From positions 1 to 64,000 of the forward strand of contig NZ_MWLO01000065.1 in assembly GCF_002198735.1 (NCBI RefSeq): 64,000 bases of DNA. Direction: 5' to 3'. Below, piece after piece: positions 28,168 to 36,638 of the stretch. The notes under the pieces were generated by a model that was given only the letters and a program-made list of their open reading frames with translations, was not told the DNA's origin and made no database searches. The stretch comes from Ideonella sp. A 288 (GTDB lineage Bacteria > Pseudomonadota > Gammaproteobacteria > Burkholderiales > Burkholderiaceae_C). The stretch's first letter is position 1; each line of letters starts with the position of its first letter. Both the position numbers and the translations under genes were made by a program.

Positions 28168-29439
28168 TCAATGCGCGATGCCCGCCGCGGCGGCTTCGTC
28201 GATCAGCCGGCCGGTGTGGAAGCGCTGCAGCTGGAAGGGTTCTGCCAGTTCATGGTTGTGTCCCGTGGCCAGCACATGGGCCAGCGTCCAACCGCCCACC
28301 GGGATGGCCTTGAAGCCACCGGTGCCCCAGCCGCAGTTGATGTAGAGGCCCGGCACCGGCGTGGCGCCGATGATGGGGCTGCTGTCCTGCACCACGTCGA
28401 CGATGCCGGCCCATTGGCGCAGCAGGCGCAGTCGGCTGAAGCTCGGGAACATCTCCACGGTGGCGGCCACCACGTGCTGCATCACGTCGAAGCTGCCGCG
28501 CTGGGCGTAGGACGGAAAGTGGTCCAGCGCCCCGCCGATCACCACTTCGCCCTTGTCGCTCTGGCTCCAGTAAGCGCCCAGGGAAGGAGACAAGGTCACC
28601 GTGTTGAGCACGGGCTTGACGGGTTCGCTGACCATGGCCTGCAGCGCATAGCTGGTGACTGGCAATCGAAAGCCCGCCATGTCGGCCAGCACCGACGAAT
28701 GCCCTGCCACCGCCATGGCCACCTTGTCGGCGCGGATCTCGCCGCGGTTGGTCGCCACCCCCACCACGGCCTTGCCTTGCTTGAGGAAACCCGTCACGGC
28801 ACAGTTCTGCACGATGTCCACACCCATGGCCGACGCGCCACGGGCATAGCCCCAGGCCACGGCGTCGTGCCGCGCCGACCCGCCGCGGCGCTGGATGAAG
28901 CCGCCCAGGATCGGGAACCGCGCATCGGCGCTGGAGTTCAGGCGCGGCTCCAGTTCCTGCACCTGCCGGGCGTCGAGCAGTTCGGCATCGATGCCGTTGC
29001 ACAGCATGGCGTTGGCCCAGCGTGACTGGGCGTCCAGGTCGTGCCGCGAATGGGCCAGCGTGACGATTCCACGCTGGCTGAACATGATGTTGAAGTTGAG
29101 CGCCTGCGCCAGGTGCTCGTACTGGCGCACCGAGAAGTCGTACAAGCGCGCACTCTCTGGATAGAGGTAGTTCGAGCGCACGATGGTGGTGTTGCGCCCG
29201 GTGTTGCCGCCACCGATCCAGCCGGCTTCCAGCACCGCGACATTGGTGACGCCGTGGTTCTTGGCCAGGTAGTAGGCAGTGGCCAGGCCGTGTCCACCGC
29301 CGCCGATGACGATGACGTCATAGCGCGGCTTGGGCTCGGCCTCGCGCCATGCAGGCGCCCAGTCGCTGTGGCCTGTGCGGGCAGCGGCGAACAGGTTCCA
29401 GGCAGAGTAGCGCTTGCGCGGCGGTGTCGGGTTGGGCAT
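28168..29439 (-). CDS. soxB: Sarcosine oxidase beta-subunit-type flavoprotein
   Basis: A 423-aa FAD-dependent subunit that carries the demethylating active site. FAD-binding GGGGHGLATAYYLA lies at about 46-59. His191 in SARHDAVAWG corresponds to the His that holds FMN covalently in this family. The C-terminal GWGTGGFKAIPVGG is conserved. ATG 29439 is used because similarity begins there; the frame is open to 29604. First gene of a soxBDAG-order operon, divergent from the M20 peptidase gene, with a shared operator-like site at 29605-29624. Substrate may be sarcosine or another N-methyl amino acid. Confidence 0.93.
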   Translation of the reverse strand: MPNPTPPRKRYSAWNLFAAARTGHSDWAPAWREAEPKPRYDVIVIGGGGHGLATAYYLAKNHGVTNVAVLEAGWIGGGNTGRNTTIVRSNYLYPESARLYDFSVRQYEHLAQALNFNIMFSQRGIVTLAHSRHDLDAQSRWANAMLCNGIDAELLDARQVQELEPRLNSSADARFPILGGFIQRRGGSARHDAVAWGYARGASAMGVDIVQNCAVTGFLKQGKAVVGVATNRGEIRADKVAMAVAGHSSVLADMAGFRLPVTSYALQAMVSEPVKPVLNTVTLSPSLGAYWSQSDKGEVVIGGALDHFPSYAQRGSFDVMQHVVAATVEMFPSFSRLRLLRQWAGIVDVVQDSSPIIGATPVPGLYINCGWGTGGFKAIPVGGWTLAHVLATGHNHELAEPFQLQRFHTGRLIDEAAAAGIAH

Positions 29440-29604
29440 CAAGGTGATCCGAGCGTAGTGCGAGTGAGAGGCCAGGACTTGTGCCTGCCGCACGAATAGT
29501 TGGTCGTTTGCAATTTCCGTTCGGCCGCTATTGCGGGTGGCCTGCGGGTTCTCTCTGGCGCAACTCTGTCGAGACAAGTTGTCGAGCGTCCACCACGCCA
29601 ACAA

Positions 29605-29624
29605 GTGGACAATATACTATCCAT
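29605..29624. promoter_or_regulatory. Candidate regulon operator 1 with embedded -10
   Basis: GTGGACAATATACTATCCAT; TGGA/TCCA arms around a 10-bp AT-rich centre. TATACT at 29613-29618 is a good -10 for the M20 peptidase gene (start 29667). The site lies in the divergent spacer with soxB. It matches 18/20 to the site at 33154. Confidence 0.65.
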
Positions 29625-29666
29625 TTTTTGCAACGGTCCGTGCAACATTCGATAGGGGATCCCTGA

Positions 29667-30812
29667 ATGACCAGTACCCAATCCCTGAACTTGGACGAAA
29701 TATTGGCCGGAATCCGCGCCTGGATCGAAATCGAGAGCCCCACTGACGACCCCGAAGGCATGGCCCGTATGGCCTCCCGGGTGCAGGCCGACTACGAAGC
29801 CATCGGGGTGCGCGTTGAGCGCATTGCCGGCAGGGACGGGTTTGGCGACCATTTGCTGGCCATCGCCGACAAGCACTGCCCACCCGAGGCCGCCGGCGGA
29901 CCGGGGCTGCTGATCCTGAGCCACATCGATACCGTGCACCCCATCGGCACCCTGGCCGGGCCTTTGCCTTTCCGCATTGAGGGCGACCGTGCCTATGGCC
30001 CAGGCGCCGAGGACATGAAGGGCGGCACTTACCTGGCGCTGGCCGCCGTGCGCCAGATCGGTCGGGCCGGCCTGCAGACGCACCTGCCGGTGCGGCATCT
30101 GATGGTCAGCGACGAGGAGATGGGCAGCGACACCTCGCGCGAGCACATCGTGCGCGAAGCACGACGGGCCAAGTTCGTGCTCGTCACCGAACCGGCCCGC
30201 TCGGGCGGCAAGATCGTCACGGCGCGCAAGGGGATCGCGGGTTTCACGGTCACGGCCCATGGCGTGGCGGCGCACGCCGGCGTCGAACACCACCTCGGTC
30301 GCAACGCCATCCACGAGATTGCGCACCAGGTGCTGGCACTGGAAGCGATGACCGACTACACGCGCGAGCTCACCGTCAGTGTGGGCCTGATCAAGGGCGG
30401 CACGCGGTCCAACGTGGTGCCAGACACAGCATCCGTGGAAGTGGATGTGCGCATGCCCAACCCCGAAATCGGCGAGGAAATCGTGCGTCGCATCCGAGGC
30501 CTCAAGCCCCACCTGGAAGGCGTCACGCTGACCGTCGAGGGCGGCATCAACCGCCCAGGGTACGAAAAGACGCCCGGGATCGCAGCGCTGTACGAGCATG
30601 CCAAAGGGCTGGCTGCCGAGATCGGCTTCGAGCTGATCGACCTGAAGACCGGCGGCGGCAGTGATGGCAACTTCACCGCCGCCATCGCTCCCACGCTCGA
30701 TGGCCTTGGCGTCGATGGCGATGGAGGCCATACCCTGGACGAGAGGCTGTACATCAGCAGCATCATTCCGCGCACCCGGTTGTTGATGCGGTTGATGGAG
30801 ACTCTGCGATAG
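29667..30812 (+). CDS. M20 metallopeptidase, glutamate carboxypeptidase (CPG2) type
   Basis: A 381-aa dizinc peptidase of the ArgE/DapE/CPG2 family. Metal and catalytic residues: His86 and Asp88 (SHIDTVHP), Asp116 (GAEDMKGG), Glu150-Glu151 (SDEEMGS), Glu175 (VTEPA) and a late His in GGHTLDE. The dimerisation lid domain has AHGVAAHAGV. Relatives remove C-terminal glutamate from folates or N-acyl-glutamates. No signal peptide is seen, so it acts in the cytoplasm. Divergent from soxBDAG under a shared operator-like site, which links it to glutamate and methyl-amino-acid use. Confidence 0.9.
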   Translation: MTSTQSLNLDEILAGIRAWIEIESPTDDPEGMARMASRVQADYEAIGVRVERIAGRDGFGDHLLAIADKHCPPEAAGGPGLLILSHIDTVHPIGTLAGPLPFRIEGDRAYGPGAEDMKGGTYLALAAVRQIGRAGLQTHLPVRHLMVSDEEMGSDTSREHIVREARRAKFVLVTEPARSGGKIVTARKGIAGFTVTAHGVAAHAGVEHHLGRNAIHEIAHQVLALEAMTDYTRELTVSVGLIKGGTRSNVVPDTASVEVDVRMPNPEIGEEIVRRIRGLKPHLEGVTLTVEGGINRPGYEKTPGIAALYEHAKGLAAEIGFELIDLKTGGGSDGNFTAAIAPTLDGLGVDGDGGHTLDERLYISSIIPRTRLLMRLMETLR

Positions 30813-30852
30813 CGGCGGCGGTTTCGCGTCGGTCAATCCCACCCGCAGCCCA

Positions 30853-30890
30853 CCAGGCAGTGCCGCTCAGTTCGGCGGCACTGCACCTGG
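30853..30890. terminator. Hairpin between convergent genes, possible bidirectional terminator
   Basis: GCAGTGCCGC (30857-30866) pairs perfectly with GCGGCACTGC (30875-30884) around an 8-base loop, and flanking CCAGG/CCTGG extends it. It lies between the ends of the M20 peptidase and TonB-receptor genes. No T-run follows, so termination is inferred from position. Confidence 0.5.
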
Positions 30891-30979
30891 GCATTCAGCG
30901 ATCCGGCTGCAGGCCTGGGGCTTGCAATGGGTCGCAGCCGCGATCGTGATGACGCGGCCCATCGCGTGCCGGCCGAGCT

Positions 30980-33112
30980 CTAGAACTGGGCCCGCGCCAG
31001 CACGCCGAGTGAGCGCGGTGCGACCCTGAAATCGGGCAAGCCGAAGATTCCCGGGAACGTCACGCCATTCGAATTGGTGAGGTTCTTGCCTTCCAGGTAG
31101 ACCTGCCAGGTGGGCATTTCCACCCCGAGGCGTGCGTTCAGCGTGTCGATGTTGTTGCTGGCGGCATTCACACCTTGATTGCGGACGATGAACTTCACGG
31201 GATCGGAGTGCTGGTAGTCGAGCCGAGCCATGCCGGGCAAACCAGGCGCCCAGCTGAAACGATGGTTCAGTGACACCGAAGCCGTCTTCTTGGGCACGAA
31301 GTTCAACGGATCGCCCTGGTTGCGCTCCGCGGTCTTCACGTCGTACACAAGGTCAGAGTAGCCCAGCGCCACGTCGAGCGTCGTGGATTTGGTCAGCGCC
31401 GCCGACACAGTGATGTCCAGACCCGGCCCCGAGGCCTTGCCGGAGTTGACCGTGAGCGCCTGACAAGTTGCGGGCGTGCAACCAGGCGCCAGGTCTTGCG
31501 CCTGCACGTTGCTGTACTTGCTGCGGTACGCAGCCACTTCGTACTGCAGGGCGTCGGAAAACAAGGATCCTCGATTGCCGATCTCGACGCTGACGATGTC
31601 TTCGGGTCCGTAGTTGCGCGGCGTTGCCGTGGAATTGAAGCCACCGCTTCGGAAGCCCTTGGAGGCGGTGGCATAGAGCGCACCCTTGGCTGAATAGCGC
31701 CACAGCATGTTCAGCCGGGGCGTCGTGGCACTGAACTCCGCATGGTCGTTGTAGAGGGTCGAAGGCGTGCCTGGAGGCGCAAAGCCAGACGGCAGCTTGG
31801 AGCCGACGTTCTCCGCCTTCTCCTTGAACGAGCGCAGGCCACCGGTGAGCGACAACTGAGGCGACAGGGCGTAAGTCAGTTCGCCGAACAGGGCCGTCTG
31901 GGTGACGTTGGTGGGGCCGGTGCCATCGAAGCCACCCTGCAGCCGAAGCGTGGCATCGGTCCACACGTCCGAGGTGACGGAGTGCGTGTCGGTCTTGCGG
32001 TAGTAGGCTCCCGCCGTCCAGGTCAGAGGCCCCTTGTCATCCGACTCCAGGCGAAGCTCCTGGGTCGTGATCTTCTGCGACATGTCTTGCCGGTAGGCGC
32101 CGCCGGAGCTTGGTTTGGGCAGGACCAGCGCCTTGAAGGGCGCACCAGCATAGACGGCAGTCAGTTCAGAGGTGGTGTCGATCTTGCGATCGAGGTAGCC
32201 TGTGGAACTGACCAGTCGCACGCTGCCCAGGTCGACGTTCACCGCCAGGTTGAACAGGTCGGTCTTGTCCTTGGTCGGCGACGCGATGTACGAAGCGATG
32301 GCGCGCTCGGCGTTCGAGCCTGAACTGTTCTTGGTGTCGGTTTCGGTGTGGAAGAACATCGCCGTCACCTCGACATTCGCGCCTGGCTTCACCAGCAACT
32401 TGCCACGCAAGAAGTCGCGCTTGGCGCTGTTGATGTCCTTGGCACCGTTTGCGCTGTTGTCCACCCAGCCCGGCAGGTCTTCATGGCCGGCCACCAGCCG
32501 CATGCCCGCGACTCCCGTCGACAAGGGCACGTTCACCACGCCATTGGCGCGCCAGCCTGTCTGGCCGCCGCTCAGTTGGCTGAAGCCGGCTTCAACGCTG
32601 CCCTCGAACTTGTCCAACCGCGGCGCCCGGGTGATGAAGCGGATGGTGCCGCCCATCGAACCATCGCCGTACAGCGTGCCTTGTGGCCCCCGCAACACTT
32701 CGATGCGGGCCATGTCGACCAGGGGAACGTCGAGCGAGCGCTGCGCGTCCGGCATGTTCAGCGAGATCTCGTCGAGGTAGGTGCCGACCAGCGCGGCGCC
32801 GAAGCCCACGCCTTGCGAGAGGCCGCGCAGTTGGATACGGCTGGCGCCCGGTGCGTTCTGGTTGATGAACAGCGACGGCACCACCGATTGCATCTGCTGG
32901 ATGTCGGTGACGCCGCGGTCGGCAATTTCGCTGCCACCAATGGCGGTGATCGAGTACGGCACATCGATCACCAACTGCTTGCGCTTGGACGCCGTGACCT
33001 CGACCAGCTGCTTGCCCGTTGACGCGTCGCCTGTGGTCTGGGCCATTGCCGGCCAAGACGCCAACACTGCGGCAATCGGGGTCAGCAAGATTTTGAGTGT
33101 GCGCGTGTCCAT
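30980..33112 (-). CDS. TonB-dependent outer-membrane receptor 1
   Basis: A 710-aa receptor. A signal peptide (1-24, ending AMA-Q) is followed by the plug domain (about 40-150: VPYSITAIGGSEIADRGVTDIQQM..., RIEVLRGPQGTLYGDGSMGGTIRFIT) and a 22-strand-type beta-barrel ending in FRVAPRSLGVLARAQF with terminal Phe. Its class resembles catecholate/vitamin-type receptors, but here the regulatory site at 33154 and the peptidase neighbours suggest uptake of a peptide or conjugated amino acid. Confidence 0.9.
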   Translation of the reverse strand: MDTRTLKILLTPIAAVLASWPAMAQTTGDASTGKQLVEVTASKRKQLVIDVPYSITAIGGSEIADRGVTDIQQMQSVVPSLFINQNAPGASRIQLRGLSQGVGFGAALVGTYLDEISLNMPDAQRSLDVPLVDMARIEVLRGPQGTLYGDGSMGGTIRFITRAPRLDKFEGSVEAGFSQLSGGQTGWRANGVVNVPLSTGVAGMRLVAGHEDLPGWVDNSANGAKDINSAKRDFLRGKLLVKPGANVEVTAMFFHTETDTKNSSGSNAERAIASYIASPTKDKTDLFNLAVNVDLGSVRLVSSTGYLDRKIDTTSELTAVYAGAPFKALVLPKPSSGGAYRQDMSQKITTQELRLESDDKGPLTWTAGAYYRKTDTHSVTSDVWTDATLRLQGGFDGTGPTNVTQTALFGELTYALSPQLSLTGGLRSFKEKAENVGSKLPSGFAPPGTPSTLYNDHAEFSATTPRLNMLWRYSAKGALYATASKGFRSGGFNSTATPRNYGPEDIVSVEIGNRGSLFSDALQYEVAAYRSKYSNVQAQDLAPGCTPATCQALTVNSGKASGPGLDITVSAALTKSTTLDVALGYSDLVYDVKTAERNQGDPLNFVPKKTASVSLNHRFSWAPGLPGMARLDYQHSDPVKFIVRNQGVNAASNNIDTLNARLGVEMPTWQVYLEGKNLTNSNGVTFPGIFGLPDFRVAPRSLGVLARAQF

Positions 33113-33153
33113 GCGGTCCGGTCCTTGGTGATGGGGTTGACTGCACCATGCTA

Positions 33154-33173
33154 GTGGTCAATATACTATCCGT
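33154..33173. promoter_or_regulatory. Candidate regulon operator 2
   Basis: GTGGTCAATATACTATCCGT, 41 bp upstream of the TonB-receptor start on the minus strand. It is 18/20 identical to operator 1 and its AT-rich centre could serve as the receptor -10. Confidence 0.65.
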
Positions 33174-33250
33174 CAACAGATCTGGTGCGGCTCGATGCAG
33201 GGTAAATCTGCCTATGCATGCGGCCTCTTGATCACTCGCCAGATGCTTCG

Positions 33251-33270
33251 GTGGTCTATTTAATAGACGA
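33251..33270. promoter_or_regulatory. Candidate regulon operator 3
   Basis: GTGGTCTATTTAATAGACGA; 14/20 identical to operator 2 and containing the near-palindrome GTCTATTTAATAGAC. It lies just upstream of an aminotransferase-like fragment. Confidence 0.45.
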
Positions 33271-33305
33271 CAGGTGGCCTCTCACATGACCGTACCGATC
33301 TCGGG

Positions 33306-33410
33306 TTCGCACACCGCACACGTCGATTCGCGCCCTCGATGATCGTGGCGCTGATGAAGCTCATGGGGCATCCGGGTCTGGTGTCGCTGGGCGGCGGCTT
33401 GCCATCGGAT
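33306..33410 (+). pseudogene. Fragment of a PLP-dependent aminotransferase N-terminus
   Basis: One frame reads RRFAPSMIVALMKLMGHPGLVSLGGGLPSDR. This resembles the start of MocR/2-aminoadipate-type class I aminotransferases (…IRELLKLTQ.PGxISFAGGLPxP). The frame then degenerates and meets the end of the serine-hydrolase gene, so the rest is missing. The fragment is short; identity is tentative. Confidence 0.4.
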
Positions 33411-33461
33411 CGCCCAAGGTGTGGCCACACCGGCGCAGATCGTGCGTGGTGCGCTGGCCGC

Positions 33462-34784
33462 TCAGAGCGGCCAGGCCCAGTAGATCTTGTCCTGCGGCGT
33501 GGTACCCACCAGCAGGTGCTCGACACGCTCCAGGTAGCGGATGCGGTAGCGCCGCAGGCTGTGCGTGGCATGGCGCTGCTGCTCCACCAGGTCAAAGGCC
33601 AGTGGTTCGACGCCTGTCCACAGGTCGATGACGTTGCGCACTGCACTGCCATGAGCCACCACATGCAGCAGTTCGTCGGCAAAGCAGTCCTGATCGAGCG
33701 CGGTGCCGTTGCGAAACAGTTGCGTCTTGATCCTGGCGGTGAGGGCCGGCGAGTCATCCGGGATGGGGCGCAGCGACAGGGGCGTGCTGCCGGGCGCAAA
33801 GCTCTCCAGCGCGAATTGCGCCAGATACCGAACGGCACGGGTATTGCCCGGCGCCAGGTTGCACATGGCCACCACGCCACAGCCCTGGGCGGGCACCAGG
33901 ACGGCCATTGCCGTCCAGCCGTCGTAGTGGCCTGCATGGTGACCGATGGCCGCTCCGCGGAGGGAATCGACAAACCAGCCGCATCCATAGGGCGATGGTC
34001 TCGACGTGCGCAGTGGCGCGGGCGAGAGCATCGTGGTCATGCTCGCCGTCGACAGCAGCCGAGGGCCCAACAGGGCCTGCAGCCAGACCAGCGCGCCTTG
34101 CGCCGTGAAGGAGATGTCGCCATCACCGATCACCTCACGCCGGGCACTGGCCCCATCGCGACCCGTGATGCCCAGGCCCTGCACGTTGGCATCCCGGGTC
34201 CATTGCGGGCTGGCCACCGTGGCGCCGACACAGCCCACCCGGTCGAACAGCGACTGCACTGCCGCTGCGTAGGGCCGCCCGGCCAACTCGGCGATCAGGA
34301 AGCCGAGCAGGATGTAGTTGGTGTTGGTGTAGATCCAGCCCTGGTCGGGCTCGAACGCCGTGGCCATGCTGCCGTAGGTGCGCATGAAGTCGCCGCGCCT
34401 TTCAGGCACCGTCTCGGACTCGGTATAGGCCAGGTACTCGGGCAGGCCGCTGGTGTGCCGCAGCAAGGACAGCACGGGGCGCTGCGACCATGCGGCCGGC
34501 AGATCGGCCAGGTAGCGGCCGATCGGTGCCTCGAGGTCCAATGCGCCGGCCTGGGCCAGGTCCAGCACCGCGCAAGCCGTGACATGCTTGCCCAAGGAAG
34601 CCACCGAGAACCAGGTGTCGGCGGTCACCGGCCGTTCGGAACCTGGGGCTTCGACGCCCGTGGTGAAGACACTGTGGCGCCCGGGCGCCACCAGGCCGAT
34701 CGCCAGCCCCGGGATGCCGAATTCGCGCGCCTTGTCGGTCAGGGTGGCGGCCAGTGCGGCGGGCAGGGGTGATTGTTCGTGCAT
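33462..34784 (-). CDS. Serine hydrolase, class C beta-lactamase fold
   Basis: A 440-aa penicillin-binding-protein-like hydrolase. Ser63-x-x-Lys66 (SLGK) is the nucleophile motif. YTN at about 152-154 supplies the YxN element, and a HHAGHYDG segment stands in the KTG region. No export signal is evident. The family includes D-aminopeptidases, esterases and MlrB-type peptidases; the precise reaction cannot be told. It is divergent from the XRE-cupin regulator with an operator-like site at 34800-34819. Confidence 0.85.
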   Translation of the reverse strand: MHEQSPLPAALAATLTDKAREFGIPGLAIGLVAPGRHSVFTTGVEAPGSERPVTADTWFSVASLGKHVTACAVLDLAQAGALDLEAPIGRYLADLPAAWSQRPVLSLLRHTSGLPEYLAYTESETVPERRGDFMRTYGSMATAFEPDQGWIYTNTNYILLGFLIAELAGRPYAAAVQSLFDRVGCVGATVASPQWTRDANVQGLGITGRDGASARREVIGDGDISFTAQGALVWLQALLGPRLLSTASMTTMLSPAPLRTSRPSPYGCGWFVDSLRGAAIGHHAGHYDGWTAMAVLVPAQGCGVVAMCNLAPGNTRAVRYLAQFALESFAPGSTPLSLRPIPDDSPALTARIKTQLFRNGTALDQDCFADELLHVVAHGSAVRNVIDLWTGVEPLAFDLVEQQRHATHSLRRYRIRYLERVEHLLVGTTPQDKIYWAWPL

Positions 34785-34799
34785 GGGCGGCCTTGGGTA

Positions 34800-34819
34800 G
34801 TGTTCAGTATCCTAGCCAC
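34800..34819. promoter_or_regulatory. Candidate regulon operator 4
   Basis: GTGTTCAGTATCCTAGCCAC; 14/20 identical to operator 2. Lies between the divergent serine hydrolase and XRE-cupin genes, so it could control both. Confidence 0.5.
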
Positions 34820-34869
34820 TGACATGGGGCGCGGCAAGACCCGCAGGGTGGTCGCTAAACTCGCCATGC

Positions 34870-34881
34870 CACTTCGAAGTG
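34870..34881. repeat. Perfect 12-bp palindrome before the regulator gene
   Basis: CACTTCGAAGTG, 10 bp upstream of the XRE-cupin ATG. A second possible autoregulatory site, unlike the five-member operator set. Confidence 0.35.
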
Positions 34882-34891
34882 CCATTGCCCC

Positions 34892-35557
34892 ATGAAGACC
34901 AAGACGACGCAAGACGCCCGGCCCCGCAGGAAGTCGGCCGCCCCCAAGGCAAGCCCTGCAGTCGACGCCGGCGCTCCCGCCAAGCCGGGCACCGAGCGGT
35001 CCGATGTCGAACCTTCGGCCGGCGTCGGCGCACGGCTGCGCTACGTTCGCGAGTTGCACGGCCTGTCTCAGCGTGAACTCGCACGCCGCGCGGGCCTCAA
35101 CCACGGCACCATCGGCTGCATCGAGAAGGAAACGATCTCGCCCTCTGTCGGCTCGCTGCGCAAGATCCTGGACAGCCTGCCGATGACGCTGTCGGAGTTC
35201 TTCTCGCTTGATCCGGACGTCGAGACGCAGATCTTCTTCCAGCGCGATGAGTTGCTTGAAGTCGGTGCCGGCGGCATCTCTCTGCTGCAGGTTGGACACA
35301 ACCTCAAGGGTCGCCCCCTGCAGGTGCTGCTGGAGCGTTATGCACCCGGGGCAGAGACGGCTGCGCAGCCGTACAGCCACCAGGGTGACGAGGGCGGCGT
35401 CGTGATTCAGGGTCAGGTCGAAGTCACGGTCGGCGGCGTAGCCAAGGTGTTGGGGCCGGGCGACGGTTACCTCTTCTCCAGCCGCCTGCCGCATCGGTTC
35501 CGCAATGTGGGCGACGCCGAGGCGGTCGTGGTCAGCGCCAACACACCACCGCTGTAA
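34892..35557 (+). CDS. XRE-family regulator with C-terminal cupin
   Basis: A 221-aa transcription factor. After a basic disordered N-terminus (1-45) comes an HTH_XRE domain (about 48-105: LRYVRELHGLSQRELARRAGLNHGTIGCIEKETISPSVGSLRKIL), then a cupin_2 sensor domain (about 150-220: YSHQGDEGGVVIQGQVEVTVGGVAKVLGPGDGYLFSSRLPHRFRN). PuuR-like proteins of this build respond to amines or amino acids. Its position in the middle of the five operator-like sites makes it the likely regulator. No clear ribosome site precedes ATG 34892. Confidence 0.9.
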   Translation: MKTKTTQDARPRRKSAAPKASPAVDAGAPAKPGTERSDVEPSAGVGARLRYVRELHGLSQRELARRAGLNHGTIGCIEKETISPSVGSLRKILDSLPMTLSEFFSLDPDVETQIFFQRDELLEVGAGGISLLQVGHNLKGRPLQVLLERYAPGAETAAQPYSHQGDEGGVVIQGQVEVTVGGVAKVLGPGDGYLFSSRLPHRFRNVGDAEAVVVSANTPPL

Positions 35558-35610
35558 GTCGCTGCGACGTTGCCGCGCCCTGGGGGCGAATCTCGGCTTT
35601 ACGGCATTGA

Positions 35611-35630
35611 GTGGATGAAATAATATCCAC
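35611..35630. promoter_or_regulatory. Candidate regulon operator 5 with embedded -10
   Basis: GTGGATGAAATAATATCCAC; perfect 6-bp arms GTGGAT/ATCCAC. TAATAT at 35621-35626 is a strong -10. The site ends 3 bp before the dgcN ATG, so no ribosome site is possible and the transcript would be nearly leaderless. Confidence 0.65.
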
Positions 35631-35633
35631 TGT

Positions 35634-36638
35634 ATGCCCAGTCTGCGAAAGCCCTATCTCCTGTTCCTCGGCAGCGTCACGCTGAAGTCGGATGCCAAGA
35701 CCGGCTTCGGCCTGCGCGACTGGTGCCCCGCCGATGTGATCGGCCAATGGGCATTGCCCCAGGCCACCGTGAGCCTGGGTCTGCCGGTGATCGCGCCTGC
35801 AGAGGCTGCGGCGCAGGGCGCGGGCTCTTTGCTGATCGGTGTGGCACCGGTGGGCGGCCAGTTGCCGGAGTCCTGGGTGCCGACCCTGGTGCAGGCCTTG
35901 GACGCGGGGCTGGACATCGTCAGCGGCATGCACACGCGGCTGGAGAGCCATCCCGCCCTCGCCGCTGCAGCGGCACGCAGCGGTGCGCGGCTGGTGAACG
36001 TGCGTCACAGCGACGGGCCCTTGCCCACAGGCACGGGCCGCAAGCGCAGCGGCCTGCGTGTGTTGACCGTGGGCACCGACTGTGCGCTGGGAAAGAAGTA
36101 CACCGCGCTGGCCCTGACCAAGGCGCTCCAGGCCCGCGGCGCGAAGGCCAGCTTCCGGGCCACCGGCCAGACCGGCATCATGATTGCCGGAGAAGGCATC
36201 GCCATCGACGCCGTCGTGGCCGACTTCATCGCCGGTGCAGCCGAGCAGCTGTCGCCCGACAACGCGGCCGACCACTGGGACGTGATCGAGGGCCAAGGCG
36301 CCCTGTTCCACCCGGCCTATTCGGGTGTGACCCTCGGGCTGCTGCACGGCTCGCAGCCTGACGCCCTCGTGCTCTGCCACGACCCCTCGCGCACCACGAT
36401 CGAGGACTACCCGCACATCCCCTTGCCCAGCCTGCGAGAGGCCATCCGCCGCTATGTCGAGGCCGCGCAACTGACCAATTCTGCCGTGCGCTGCGTGGGC
36501 GTGGCGATCAACTCGTCCACACTGGGCGACGGCGCATGGACGCACTATCGCCAAGCGGTGGCTGGCGAGCTGGGCCTGCCGGTCTGCGACCCCATGCGTG
36601 GCGGAGTGGATGCCATTGCCCGGGTCTTGCTGGCATGA
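35634..36638 (+). CDS. dgcN: D-glutamate N-acetyltransferase-type protein (DUF1611)
   Basis: A 334-aa DUF1611 protein. The N-terminal alpha/beta domain precedes a P-loop-like core (about 140-: VLTVGTDCALGKKYTALALTKAL) and the family block VIEGQGALFHPAYSGVTLGLLHGSQPDALVLCHD. Proteins of this family named DgcN acetylate D-glutamate, and the partner DgcA then epimerises it. The dgcA start overlaps this stop by 4 bp, which is the arrangement known for that pathway. Start ATG 35634 follows a regulatory site closely. Cytoplasmic. Confidence 0.85.
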   Translation: MPSLRKPYLLFLGSVTLKSDAKTGFGLRDWCPADVIGQWALPQATVSLGLPVIAPAEAAAQGAGSLLIGVAPVGGQLPESWVPTLVQALDAGLDIVSGMHTRLESHPALAAAAARSGARLVNVRHSDGPLPTGTGRKRSGLRVLTVGTDCALGKKYTALALTKALQARGAKASFRATGQTGIMIAGEGIAIDAVVADFIAGAAEQLSPDNAADHWDVIEGQGALFHPAYSGVTLGLLHGSQPDALVLCHDPSRTTIEDYPHIPLPSLREAIRRYVEAAQLTNSAVRCVGVAINSSTLGDGAWTHYRQAVAGELGLPVCDPMRGGVDAIARVLLA

